Assembly (NCBI RefSeq): GCF_009828065.1
Contig: NZ_WTYK01000004.1
Span: 327,161-391,160 of the forward strand
Origin: Croceibacterium soli
GTDB lineage: Bacteria > Pseudomonadota > Alphaproteobacteria > Sphingomonadales > Sphingomonadaceae
Direction of reading: 5' to 3'
Length of the DNA: 64,000 bases
Positions 34,464-43,725 of this stretch are shown here, piece by piece (position 1 is the first letter of the stretch; every line of letters begins with the position of its first letter). The notes beneath the pieces were generated by a model. The model was not told the origin of the DNA. It ran no database searches and was given only the letters and a program-made list of their open reading frames with translations. The translations under genes and the position numbers were made by a program.

Positions 34464-34489
34464 CCAAGCGCTAGTTCTCAGGGGTCCTC
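34464..34489 (+). repeat. 26-bp direct repeat flanking the CBASS cassette, right copy
   Basis: Matches 28651-28676 with one substitution. It is followed by about 100 bp without a gene and then by the stop of the RecD-type helicase gene. Confidence 0.75.
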
Positions 34490-34589
34490 GCACTGGGCGT
34501 TCGGCGCTTCGCTCGATCAACAAAGACGAGCTTGCTGGTGCTTCGCGTAGGGCTGGGACTAACTCGCAAAGCCGAGGCGCAAGCTCCAT

Positions 34590-37500
34590 TCAGCCCCACA
34601 ACGAGGCAGCAAGCTCATGCAAAGAATGGCTATCAAGCCCAGAGGCGTTGTCGTCTTCTGTAACGATCAGGCGGCCACTTGGGTTTCCCTGAGACCAGAC
34701 TGAAATGCCTTCCTGCACGTAAGCTGCTTTCTTACGCTTCCATCGTGCGGCGTAGTCCGAATTCTTGAGCATTCCGCAGTGCTCCCAATACCAGACCTCG
34801 CTGCCGTGCTCGATCGTGAAGTCCGGCCACCGCTCGACGCCGGCAAGCATCCGCGGTTTCTCGTAGCTGAAGCGGATGCTGCCTTTTTGTTCGAGCTCAT
34901 AGAGGATGTCGGCGATCACGATCTCCGACTTGGAAGCGACCAGATCGCCCCGTCGGGTGCGATGGATGAGTTTGTCCTCGAGGAAAGTCCGCCTCGCGGA
35001 CGGTGGCTCGCCGACGGGCGGTGTCACTTCGACGCGAAGCGGCGCCTCGAACAGGTTCGTGACTCGCCTTGCGGTCTCCGAGTGGAATTCCGAACGATAG
35101 CGGAAGAATGAACCAAACGGCCCTTGGTGCAGGATCCAGAGGCGGTCCTTTTGCCGCGTCAGAGCAGTGTACAGCAGCTCGCGGGTAAGCAAACGGCTGT
35201 TGGCGGGTAGCACGAGGAAGGTGGTGCCAAACTCCGACCCCTGCGCCTTATGTACGGTCACTGCATAGCCCAGCTCGAGCATCGGCGAGGTATGATCCGC
35301 GAACGCCTTTGCGCCGAAGCTGAACGTATGGCCAGGCTGGGTAGCGAATTCGACCCTGGTGTACTTGATCGCACCGTGTCCGGCAGCCCCGATGACGACA
35401 CCGACTTCGCCGTTCGCAAGATAGCCGGCGCTTTTTCCCTTTTCAGTGACGTTCCATCGGTTGCGCGGATGATTCTGAAGACAGATTACCTTGTCCCCAT
35501 AGGTGATCTGATCTGGCCCCCGCGGAGGCACGACTTTCCACTCGTTAGCCTTCGCATCGCGTCGCGCGAACTGCAGTCGCTCATTTCGAGTTAGCCGTTT
35601 GATGTGCCGATTGAGCTCAGCGGAGCCGCTGGGAAGATCGCGGTGGGGCGTAAGGATCTGCCAACGCTCGGCGCGGCGCCCAGCGCCTGGATTGAAGTAG
35701 CGCGGATCGTCGCTGGTCGAGCCAAGCGACAGGTCGACCATCTTTTCCAGCTCGTCAGGCGAGCACTTGAATTCGGTGCTCAACGCCTCGGCAAGGCGCG
35801 CGCGCAGCGCTTCAGGCGTGTCCCATTCAAGGAACTGCAAGCGCTTGGAGGTAGCTCCGCCGAGACTCAAGCCGGCAATTTCATCCTCACCGGCGCCAGC
35901 CCTGTCGCCACTGAAGAGCTTAGCCAACTGAATGTCCTCGAGCGAGTCCGAGCCGTCTCCCTCCCGCTTTTGCCGGCGGCTGATGCTCAAGTGACCTATA
36001 CCCGATGGTCCATCCTGGGTTGCCAAGTGCGCAATCAAATCGACGAACGGGCGCCCCGCGCCGATAGGGGGCAACTGCTGCGGGTCGCCGACGAGGATCA
36101 GGCGGGCCGCGGTCGGCAGCGAGCTAACGAGCGCGGCAAGTTGATCCTCGGTTAGCATTGATGCCTCGTCAACGATGCACGTACTAATCTGCGCTGTCGG
36201 GCCGGTTCGAGGAAACATATATGCGCCGGTGTCTGGGTCCCACTTCTGCTCTCTCAGAAGGAACTGAGCGAGTGTCTGCGCGCGTTCCGGCATCTTCGTC
36301 TGATCACCGAGCCTCACTCGAGCTTTACCCGTTGGCGCGAGAAGAACGATGTCGCCGCCGACCAGATCTGGCTGGTTGAGAAGGATCTTGAGCAGCGTTG
36401 TCTTGCCCGATCCGGCCGGGCCGATCAGCACGGCGATCCTGTGCTGGGCTAGTTGCTCAAGCGCCAGCGCCTTCTCTTCGCGTGCAGCCTGCTCCAGAGG
36501 ATCAACCTTCATCGCGGACACCTGCTCCGCCGTGCAATCAAGATCGAGTTCGTTATCCAACTTAGGCCGCCAGTCGATCGACGGAGTGGCCGTGGCGCCC
36601 AGCCTGGCCGTGACAGCGCGGCGGATGACCTCGCCTGCTTCGACATAGCGTTCAAGCTGCGCGAATTGACTGCCTTCACATCCCGTCACGAGAACTTCAG
36701 GAGCGAAATCGTTCTGCAAAATCTCGATCGCCTCGGCTCCGAGCGGCGCAGCTGGAGAGAGCGGCAAAGCCATCGCGCGCTCTTCGAGCTGGTCGGCGGG
36801 AAGGAGAGTATGTCCTTCGAGCGCCGCGTCGTCCATGACCTTGATCGCAACTGCAAGAAGACGGCGAACATCGTCCGGTTCATGCGGATTGACCTGGCAC
36901 GTGTCAGGAAGTGGCCATCGGTCCTCGATGGCTCCCCCGAACAACCCCCGATCAATCGTCCCAAGTGCGATAGGCTCCTTGGTAAACCGAGTTCGCTGGT
37001 ACAACTCATAGGGGTTCTTGACGAAGTCGAGTGGAGTTCCTTCGTCCCAGATCGCGAGAGCTTGGTCCTTAGAAAGCTCGAAACGCGAGAGCATTTGCAT
37101 GAGAGCGTACTTCTCGGGTTTCTTGGCCTGCAGATGAAGAAACAGCTTCTTTTGATGACCCGTCAGCTGGGGACCGCCAAAGGGTGCCGGACGCTTGTCT
37201 GCAAAAATCTGCGTGACCACGGGCCACGGATCGGCGGCATCCTCGAGCTGCGGCGCTAATGCATGAGCGAAGAGCGTGCCCTTGAGACCATATTGCAAAC
37301 AAGAAAGCGCGCTGCCCAGACCAGGTGCCGGGCCGCGCAGGCGCCAAAGCTCGCTGAGCCTTGCGTCTATCCATTCGAGCGAGGCAGCCCAATCCCCCGG
37401 AACCTTCTCGGCGGCTCGCTCGACGGCATTGCGGACTGACTGAAGCGCGGCGATAGCGGCCCCATGTTCGACGTGCTCGCTGCCGTAGAGAAATTGCTCC

Positions 37501-38441
37501 CGCGCCTCCTCGGGCGCAAATGCAAGGAAGTCACCGGTGTCGATGGTCTTGTCGCTTTCGGCAAGCGCGAGGATCTCATGGTAAGGAAGAACGACACCGC
37601 CCGCGAAACCCGTGTCCGTCGGGCGCAAGGAATGCTGGAATGGCCGCTCCCAGATCATAGAGCGAACGCGGCCGTTCGCGCCGCCGCCTTTGTACGGGTA
37701 TTCGTCGACCGTTCCCACGTGCTCGAGAGTGGCGACGGCGACGATCGGATTTCCCAATCCTTCCGCAAGGGGCGTGCGCCTCGCATAGAAGAACACCAGC
37801 GACGTGCCCGTCTCTAGCGGCGCCGCAAAGCCTTGAAGCATGCTGCGCTGGTTCTCCACGTCCTGCACCCAAGCCGTGTTGACCATGAAATCCGGCATTG
37901 GCGGTTGCGGCTCACGGTCGGGATCGAGATCAAGGCTCAATGCTTCGGCGCGTTGTTGAGCCGGTTCCCGCAGCATCCAACGGTACGGCACGAGCACGCC
38001 CCCATACCCAGGGAGTGCCACATCCGTAGGCAGGATATGGGCGTGATGGTCGCTCCACTGTGAATACGGCATCGTCACCCGCAGCTGCTGCGGTGTCCCT
38101 GACAGGAAGCCTGCTCGTTCCCGAACGCAAGGCGGTAGTTGGCTGGGGGCCAGGTCAGCGAACGCAGTCCCAGCCACGTTCGCCTCGAACTCATCATCCC
38201 GCTGCTCGGCTATCAGACCGATCGCGAGGCAAGCCGAATTTCCCTTGGGATTACGACAGACCGTGCCATCCCACTTGGCATCATGCCAAGGAATTCTCAC
38301 CGACACATGTCGGGTCTGTCCATTTGCCACTGATAGCCCCCCATTCCCTTGGATCGCATATATTTTGTTGGCGTCGGTGTACAGCGCAGCACCGCGAAGC
38401 GGTTGTGTGACTAGCAGAACCAGCTGCTCGGCTGCTAGCAT
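34590..38441 (-). CDS. RecD-type SF1B helicase with C-terminal PD-(D/E)XK-like nuclease
   Basis: A 1283-residue protein. The N-terminal 600 residues are unassigned but include RIPWHDAKWDGTVC (48-62), which I recall from large helicase-like proteins without a settled family. An SF1B RecD2/TraA-like helicase follows: Walker A GPAGSGKTT (Lys680), DEAS (758), GDPQQLPP (785), VTVHKAQGSEF (1062-1071) and YTALTR (1091). The last 120 residues look like a PD-(D/E)XK nuclease with SKSE (Glu1173), WPDF (Asp1207) and YWEHCG (Glu1220). The Met at 38441 follows GAGGGGG six bases away; a start at 38486 is possible. It is divergent from the SNF2 gene, so both may share control. A DNA-targeting defence role is inferred. 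Confidence 0.82.
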   Translation of the reverse strand: MLAAEQLVLLVTQPLRGAALYTDANKIYAIQGNGGLSVANGQTRHVSVRIPWHDAKWDGTVCRNPKGNSACLAIGLIAEQRDDEFEANVAGTAFADLAPSQLPPCVRERAGFLSGTPQQLRVTMPYSQWSDHHAHILPTDVALPGYGGVLVPYRWMLREPAQQRAEALSLDLDPDREPQPPMPDFMVNTAWVQDVENQRSMLQGFAAPLETGTSLVFFYARRTPLAEGLGNPIVAVATLEHVGTVDEYPYKGGGANGRVRSMIWERPFQHSLRPTDTGFAGGVVLPYHEILALAESDKTIDTGDFLAFAPEEAREQFLYGSEHVEHGAAIAALQSVRNAVERAAEKVPGDWAASLEWIDARLSELWRLRGPAPGLGSALSCLQYGLKGTLFAHALAPQLEDAADPWPVVTQIFADKRPAPFGGPQLTGHQKKLFLHLQAKKPEKYALMQMLSRFELSKDQALAIWDEGTPLDFVKNPYELYQRTRFTKEPIALGTIDRGLFGGAIEDRWPLPDTCQVNPHEPDDVRRLLAVAIKVMDDAALEGHTLLPADQLEERAMALPLSPAAPLGAEAIEILQNDFAPEVLVTGCEGSQFAQLERYVEAGEVIRRAVTARLGATATPSIDWRPKLDNELDLDCTAEQVSAMKVDPLEQAAREEKALALEQLAQHRIAVLIGPAGSGKTTLLKILLNQPDLVGGDIVLLAPTGKARVRLGDQTKMPERAQTLAQFLLREQKWDPDTGAYMFPRTGPTAQISTCIVDEASMLTEDQLAALVSSLPTAARLILVGDPQQLPPIGAGRPFVDLIAHLATQDGPSGIGHLSISRRQKREGDGSDSLEDIQLAKLFSGDRAGAGEDEIAGLSLGGATSKRLQFLEWDTPEALRARLAEALSTEFKCSPDELEKMVDLSLGSTSDDPRYFNPGAGRRAERWQILTPHRDLPSGSAELNRHIKRLTRNERLQFARRDAKANEWKVVPPRGPDQITYGDKVICLQNHPRNRWNVTEKGKSAGYLANGEVGVVIGAAGHGAIKYTRVEFATQPGHTFSFGAKAFADHTSPMLELGYAVTVHKAQGSEFGTTFLVLPANSRLLTRELLYTALTRQKDRLWILHQGPFGSFFRYRSEFHSETARRVTNLFEAPLRVEVTPPVGEPPSARRTFLEDKLIHRTRRGDLVASKSEIVIADILYELEQKGSIRFSYEKPRMLAGVERWPDFTIEHGSEVWYWEHCGMLKNSDYAARWKRKKAAYVQEGISVWSQGNPSGRLIVTEDDNASGLDSHSLHELAASLWG

Positions 38442-38566
38442 GCAGTGCCCCCTCACGGGCAGCTCATCACCGCCGCTCAGAGGCATTGGTAGGTTCTAAG
38501 TGCACCCGAATATCGTTGACTAGATAGCAACCTGTTGAACACATGGTGGCGGGAACGGGGGATTTC

Positions 38567-41500
38567 ATGTTTTCGACAGGGGACCGCGTCAGGTTGATTC
38601 ACGACCCGTCGGTGGTCGGCGTCGTGTCTGGCGCGAGCGGCTTCGAACGGGCTGGACGCCGTTTCATCCAGGTTGAGCTGCCTTCAGGCCTTGCTTCATT
38701 TCCAACCAATCAGCTCGAGCGGGTAGCTTCACCTCCTGACGCACTAGTGGATCTGCGCGCCGGCAAATTTTCTGCGCCAGTAGATCTGCGGCGGGCTCTC
38801 ACCCATCTTCGGATGACTGGCCGGCTCGCCGACATGATCTACAGCATGGGCGCGACAAATACCGAGTTTCACGCCTACCAGTTCAAGCCAGTTCTCAAGC
38901 TCTTGAATTCGCCCTCTCGAGGGCTCTTGATCGCCGACGAAGTAGGCCTCGGCAAAACGATAGAAGCAGGTCTCATCTGGACCGAGCTGGTTGCTCGTTT
39001 CGACAGTCGCCGACTGCTCGTCGTCTGCCCTAAATCGCTGGTGCTCAAATGGCGCGACGAGTTGCGCAACAAGTTCAACGTCAACGCGCGTGTCTGCAGC
39101 GCCGGGGAGCTGCTCGATACGCTTAAGGATGATCAGCTTCGACGCGAAGGCTTTGCGATAATCGCCTCTCTGTCAGCCTTGCGCCCCCCCAGAAAATGGA
39201 ATGACCCGGACTGGTCGGCGACGGGTCCGCGCGCTGATCTGGCGACCTTTCTCGCGGACGCGGAAGACGATCTCTTCGATTTGGCAATCTTCGATGAAGC
39301 TCACCACCTCCGCAACACCGAGAATACTCACCATCGGCTTGGGCAGCTGGTCACCAGTGTGGCCGACTACACGCTCTTCTTGTCGGCCACGCCAATCAAC
39401 TTGCGCGCCAATGACTTGCGAGCGCTGCTCAAACTCATAGATCCGGACACGTTTGAGCGCGAGTGGCTGTTCGATGTCCTACAGGAGGAGAATGCTCCGC
39501 TCATCCGCGCCTGGGAAGCCGCTCGCGACCCCCGGGTTCCGCTGAGCAAGGTCGCAGAGATAATCGAAGATCTGCCAGAGGGTCAGGTACTCAAGACAGG
39601 GAAACGGCTCGAGCGCCTGCGGGCGGAGCTTGCGAAGCGGCTCGACGACACACCGACCAACCGGGTGAAGCTCGCTGCTCGCATCGAGGAAATGTCGCTC
39701 CTCGGGTCGATCATCAACCGCACGCGCCGACGCGACGTGGCCGAGTTCAAGGTCGAGCGCAGACCCCAGGCGCCGCTATGGACGATGAACGAGGCGGAGC
39801 GAGCCTTCTATGATGCCGCCACGCAACAGATTGAGGCCTACGCCTACCAGAACGACATCAACGCTCGCTTCCTGCTGGCGCAGACCCAGCGCCTGCTCGC
39901 CTCGAGCCTCGCGACGGCATATCGCCACTGGGGCGGAAGAAGCGGCTTCCTCGACCTCGATGATGAGGACGAGGACGTTGATCGTAGCCTTGTACCGGGC
40001 CCGCTGATTGCGGCCCTGGGCGAGATCTGCGACGAACCCTCGGTGCTGCGCGAACTGGAGGCTCACGACACGAAGTTCGATCGGCTCGTGTCGTGGTTGG
40101 AAGAATTCCGCAGCCGCGACCCAGACCAGCGGATCATCATCTTTTCGAGCTTTCGCAAGACCATCGACTACCTCGCCTCGCGTCTGGCCAAGGTGGGTTA
40201 TACGACCATGGAACTGCATGGCGGCATCAAGATCGACCGCCAGGAGACGGTCACGCGATTTGCGGAGTCGAGCGGGGGAACGGTCCTGCTAACGTCGGAA
40301 GTCGGCGGCGAGGGGCTCGACCTTCAGTTCTGCCGAGTGCTGATCAACTGGGATCTGCCCTGGAACCCGATGAAAGTCGAGCAGCGCATCGGTCGGATCG
40401 ACCGGATCGGCCAACAATCCCCCTCGATCGACATCATCAATCTGATTGCCGCGGACACCATCGAACAGCAAATCTACGAGCGGCTCTACGCTCGCCTGGG
40501 CATCATCCAGCAGACGCTCGGCGACTTCGAGCCCATCCTCGGCGAGATCGTCCGCGACATCGAGCTTATCCTCATGGATCCGGAGCTCACCGCAGAGCAG
40601 CGAGCTGCCAAGTTCAGCCAGTCGATCCTCGCCGCTGAGCAACGGAAGATCCAGGCCGAGGAACTCGAACGCGAAGCGCCGGGCCTGGTTGCGCATGGCG
40701 ACAGCATCCTTCAGCGGATCAACGAGGCACAGGCTCCGTTCCGCCGTTTAACCCCGGAGGACCTGCGGGATTACATCGCAAACGTGCTCGTCAACGTATT
40801 CGACGGCACGCGAATTCAGGCGGTCGGTGACAAGGATATCGACTCCTACGACATCCGCCTCTCTGCGCGGGCACAGGCGGAGTTCGCACAATACCGAGCG
40901 GCGCATTCCCGACGATACCCAACGCGATTCTCGAGCGATTCGGCGGCGGGTGTGCGAGCCGTCTTTGGCAGCAATCCCAACCCGGTCCGCTATCGAGCGA
41001 TCGAAGCGATCCCGATGACACATCCGCTGGCCCGCTTCTGTGCAGACATCATGGAAGAAAGGCAATTCGGGATCGCGCCTCGGCCCGTCACGGCGCTGCA
41101 GGCGGCGCATCGAGACGAATGGGGCTTGCCGGAAGGCACGTACGCCGTTGCCGTTCAACGCTGGTCGATCGACGGCATATCACCAATCGACCGCCTCTCC
41201 TTTGTCGGCGGCCGAATGCACGACGGGGCTCTTATTCCCGAGGAGGCGGCCGAGCAGATGCTAATGGAGGCCCTCACGGAAAGTCCGTCGCTCTGGTCAC
41301 CGGCCGCCACCGATCTCTTGCGAGCCATCGCGCTGGTCGACGAACTGCTCGTGCCAACGCTCAATGGGGCACGAAACGATTTCGAAGATGCCGAGGCGGC
41401 GCGCCACTTCGATCTCGTCGAGACGCAGCGCGCACTCATTCTCGAGCACAAGGAACGAGAAGCCCGCCGCGCCGAAGCTCTGATCCGAGAACTGCGTCTG

Positions 41501-41677
41501 TCAGGGAGCGCCAAGCGGATGCAAGTTTCCTTTGCGGTCAAGGGCAAGCTGGACAAATTCCTGGCCCGCATGGACCTCAAGCTCGCCGACGTGACCAAGC
41601 GAGGAGCTCGACTAAATTTCCCCGAGCCTTCGCTCGTCGGGATTGCACTGATAAGAATCGGGGGAGGCGGAGGATGA
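38567..41677 (+). CDS. SNF2-family DNA translocase/helicase (RapA/DrmD-like)
   Basis: A 1036-residue SF2 ATPase. An N-terminal SH3-like segment (FSTGDRVRLIHDPSVVGVV) precedes the Walker A motif DEVGLGKTIEAG (124-135), DEAH at 243-246 and FLSATPI. The C-terminal RecA lobe shows FSSFRKTIDYL, LLTSEVGGEGLDLQ and QRIGRIDRIGQ. A long C-terminal region with coiled segments follows. SNF2 proteins translocate on duplex DNA without strand opening; in DISARM (DrmD) and Zorya they serve phage defence. Its end overlaps the next gene's ATGA, so translation is coupled. The Met at 38567 has a GGGGGA site; the in-frame ATG at 38543 does not. Confidence 0.9.
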   Translation: MFSTGDRVRLIHDPSVVGVVSGASGFERAGRRFIQVELPSGLASFPTNQLERVASPPDALVDLRAGKFSAPVDLRRALTHLRMTGRLADMIYSMGATNTEFHAYQFKPVLKLLNSPSRGLLIADEVGLGKTIEAGLIWTELVARFDSRRLLVVCPKSLVLKWRDELRNKFNVNARVCSAGELLDTLKDDQLRREGFAIIASLSALRPPRKWNDPDWSATGPRADLATFLADAEDDLFDLAIFDEAHHLRNTENTHHRLGQLVTSVADYTLFLSATPINLRANDLRALLKLIDPDTFEREWLFDVLQEENAPLIRAWEAARDPRVPLSKVAEIIEDLPEGQVLKTGKRLERLRAELAKRLDDTPTNRVKLAARIEEMSLLGSIINRTRRRDVAEFKVERRPQAPLWTMNEAERAFYDAATQQIEAYAYQNDINARFLLAQTQRLLASSLATAYRHWGGRSGFLDLDDEDEDVDRSLVPGPLIAALGEICDEPSVLRELEAHDTKFDRLVSWLEEFRSRDPDQRIIIFSSFRKTIDYLASRLAKVGYTTMELHGGIKIDRQETVTRFAESSGGTVLLTSEVGGEGLDLQFCRVLINWDLPWNPMKVEQRIGRIDRIGQQSPSIDIINLIAADTIEQQIYERLYARLGIIQQTLGDFEPILGEIVRDIELILMDPELTAEQRAAKFSQSILAAEQRKIQAEELEREAPGLVAHGDSILQRINEAQAPFRRLTPEDLRDYIANVLVNVFDGTRIQAVGDKDIDSYDIRLSARAQAEFAQYRAAHSRRYPTRFSSDSAAGVRAVFGSNPNPVRYRAIEAIPMTHPLARFCADIMEERQFGIAPRPVTALQAAHRDEWGLPEGTYAVAVQRWSIDGISPIDRLSFVGGRMHDGALIPEEAAEQMLMEALTESPSLWSPAATDLLRAIALVDELLVPTLNGARNDFEDAEAARHFDLVETQRALILEHKEREARRAEALIRELRLSGSAKRMQVSFAVKGKLDKFLARMDLKLADVTKRGARLNFPEPSLVGIALIRIGGGGG

Positions 41678-43395
41678 GGGATAAGAAGGGCAAATTCCAG
41701 CCACTGAGCGACGCTGCCGACATGCTGCGAATGGCATTCGCCACTGATGTGAAGGCGAAACCGCAGCCGCCAGAATGCGCGCCCAAACCGTCTCAGCGCC
41801 CTGTAAGTCCTTCGGTCACCTTCGAACGGCAGATGGCGGAGAGTGCCAAGACGAGTTCGGACTTGGCCGCGCGGCAGAAGCACGGTCAAGGGAGCGCCCG
41901 CGTTTCCGCGAAGATAAAGAAGGTACCGGGAAGCAAGGCGGCCAAGGTCATCCTCAAAGCACCAGGCATGAAAGCCGCTTACCAGAAGCATCTGGAGGCC
42001 GAGCAGGCGGCGCAGCAGTCCCGCGACGCCGCTCAGCGCTCGATCAAACCGCATGCTGATGACAGTGAAAAACAGAAGGAGCGCTTTCGGTTGATCCGTG
42101 AAGTGGTGAGCACTTGCTCACCGACTATCGAGAAGCGGCCCGATAGTGTCTCTGGCAGAACCAGCTCCAAGATAAGTCACGCCATCGCTCTAGGAGCGCA
42201 AGCATTCGCTGCCGCGCCAGATCCCGACATCGATAACGGCTTCATCGTCGGTTTCGACTTCGGGACGAGTTCGTTGAAACTCGCGGTCAGGCAGCCCTAT
42301 CGGGCCGGCGAAAACCTTGCTGTAATGCCCGTACCAGCTGAGCTAAGGTCAGGCGGCCATGCCTTTCTGTGGCAGACCGCCGTGTGGTACGATCCAGCGG
42401 ACGAGAGCTTTTCACTTTTTCCGCGACCTGGGCTGGAACTTCTTGAGGGTTTCAAGACCGGCATCATCGGCGGCAATGGAGGCCGTCGAGCTCGGCTCGA
42501 CCTGCAGGTCACACGGTCGGAGGCAGCAATAGCCTTCGTCGCTATGCAGATGGCGCACTTCTTTGGTTGGTACGGCGAGGAGCGCCCACTCAGGGAAGCA
42601 GGCGGCGACTGGTTCCTTTCGATCAACATCGGCATCCCAGTGGCGGCGCACGATGACGTCCAAGCCTTCAGAACATTCAGGCATATCGTCGCGGCCGCCC
42701 GGGAACTGGTCGCTTCGGCCGACCATCTAACCCTTTCCCAAGTCCGGCTCGCACACCAGCAAGCCGGCGATGCCCTCCCTGCCGGATGGGAGATCATCCC
42801 TGAGCTGACTGCGGCGATTGCCGGCTATGCGGCCGACCCGACATCCCAGTCCGGATCGCACGTGCTCATCGATGTCGGTGCCTCCACTCTCGACATTGTC
42901 GCCTTCAATCTGCTGCGCGGAGAACGGATTGCGGTAATCAGCGCCGGAGTCGAACTGCTTGGTTCGGCTTCGCTGGTCGCTGCCTGCGAAAATGACGTGC
43001 AGGAGGCCGTGTTTCGTTCGGCGTGCGATCGTCAATTTCACGGAGTCTTTGGTGACGCTTGTCGACGCAGCCGAGGCAGCAACGGTTTTAGCCCAGTGCT
43101 TCGCTCACGCGATGTACAGCTCATCACCACCGGCGGGGGATGTGCCAGCGAGCTGCATGCCGAGTTCATCGATCAGAAGAACACACCTCCGATCTTGGGC
43201 TCGCTGCCCATCGTCAGGCCAGAGCCGCCCCCTTCGTGCACGTCGGCAGATTGCGACCGGTCTCGACTACTCCTAGCGTTCGGGCTGACAAGAGACGTAC
43301 CTGAGTTGCTGGAGCTCAGACTCCCTTCGCAAGTGCCGGACATTCCAATTCATAGAGCTCCCGAACACTTCTTTCCCTCCGCTGAGGTGACGTAG
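41674..43395 (+). CDS. Actin/Hsp70-fold (ASKHA) ATPase with long disordered N-terminus
   Basis: A 573-residue protein. Residues 1-190 are low in hydrophobic residues, Lys/Ala/Gln-rich and probably disordered. An ASKHA ATPase core follows: phosphate-1 loop FIVGFDFGTSSLKLAV (190-206), phosphate-2 loop VLIDVGASTLDIVAFNL (397-413) and adenosine motif LITTGGGCAS (483-492). It lacks a recognisable substrate-binding domain of DnaK, so it is not a standard chaperone. A GGAGGCGGAGG site and a four-base overlap with the SNF2 stop indicate coupled synthesis. I infer a partner or regulator of the SNF2 translocase; alternatives are a filament-forming ATPase. Confidence 0.8.
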   Translation: MRDKKGKFQPLSDAADMLRMAFATDVKAKPQPPECAPKPSQRPVSPSVTFERQMAESAKTSSDLAARQKHGQGSARVSAKIKKVPGSKAAKVILKAPGMKAAYQKHLEAEQAAQQSRDAAQRSIKPHADDSEKQKERFRLIREVVSTCSPTIEKRPDSVSGRTSSKISHAIALGAQAFAAAPDPDIDNGFIVGFDFGTSSLKLAVRQPYRAGENLAVMPVPAELRSGGHAFLWQTAVWYDPADESFSLFPRPGLELLEGFKTGIIGGNGGRRARLDLQVTRSEAAIAFVAMQMAHFFGWYGEERPLREAGGDWFLSINIGIPVAAHDDVQAFRTFRHIVAAARELVASADHLTLSQVRLAHQQAGDALPAGWEIIPELTAAIAGYAADPTSQSGSHVLIDVGASTLDIVAFNLLRGERIAVISAGVELLGSASLVAACENDVQEAVFRSACDRQFHGVFGDACRRSRGSNGFSPVLRSRDVQLITTGGGCASELHAEFIDQKNTPPILGSLPIVRPEPPPSCTSADCDRSRLLLAFGLTRDVPELLELRLPSQVPDIPIHRAPEHFFPSAEVT

Positions 43396-43408
43396 CCGGC
43401 CAGTCCCG

Positions 43409-43451
43409 GTATCAGGCAATAATCCGTTGACATGGGGATAACGCCTGATAC
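43409..43451. promoter_or_regulatory. Inverted repeat over a promoter upstream of the DUF4258 gene
   Basis: Perfect 9-bp arms GTATCAGGC (43409-43417) and GCCTGATAC (43443-43451) are 25 bp apart. A consensus -35 hexamer TTGACA lies at 43427-43432 between them, with a weak -10 (TACTAC) at 43449 overlapping the right arm. A dimeric repressor bound here would block transcription of the DUF4258, methyltransferase-like and hsd genes. Confidence 0.65.
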
Positions 43452-43470
43452 TACGACTGCAGGAGGCAAT

Positions 43471-43725
43471 ATGACGCTGCATTTAGACCGTAGAATGAAT
43501 CAAAGGGGCATAACGCGTGAGCTTGTTGAGCTCGCCTTAGCGAACGGAAGCTGGAGGGGAGATCGCTGTATCCTGACCCGCAAGGGCATCCAAGCGCTCA
43601 TTGCGGAATGCGACCGACTTCGTCGCGTCGCGCTGAAGGCCCTCGACAAGGGGGGGCTCGTTGTGGTGGAGGCCGATGGCGCAGAGATCACGACGTACAA
43701 CTTGCCTGATCGTCGGCGGCACTGA
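43471..43725 (+). CDS. DUF4258-like small protein
   Basis: An 84-residue protein: DRRMNQRGITRELVELALANG, RCILTRKGIQALI, and a C-terminal strand pair VVVEADGAEITTYNL. This follows the DUF4258 pattern (basic helix, then beta strands with a final T-x-Y/W), a BrnT/RelE-like fold family often near mobile elements. AGGAGG stands six bases before the ATG. The stop overlaps the next start by one base (TGATG), so it is coupled to the methyltransferase-like gene. It could be a toxin, a ribonuclease-like regulator, or the repressor of the inverted repeat upstream. Confidence 0.6.
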   Translation: MTLHLDRRMNQRGITRELVELALANGSWRGDRCILTRKGIQALIAECDRLRRVALKALDKGGLVVVEADGAEITTYNLPDRRRH

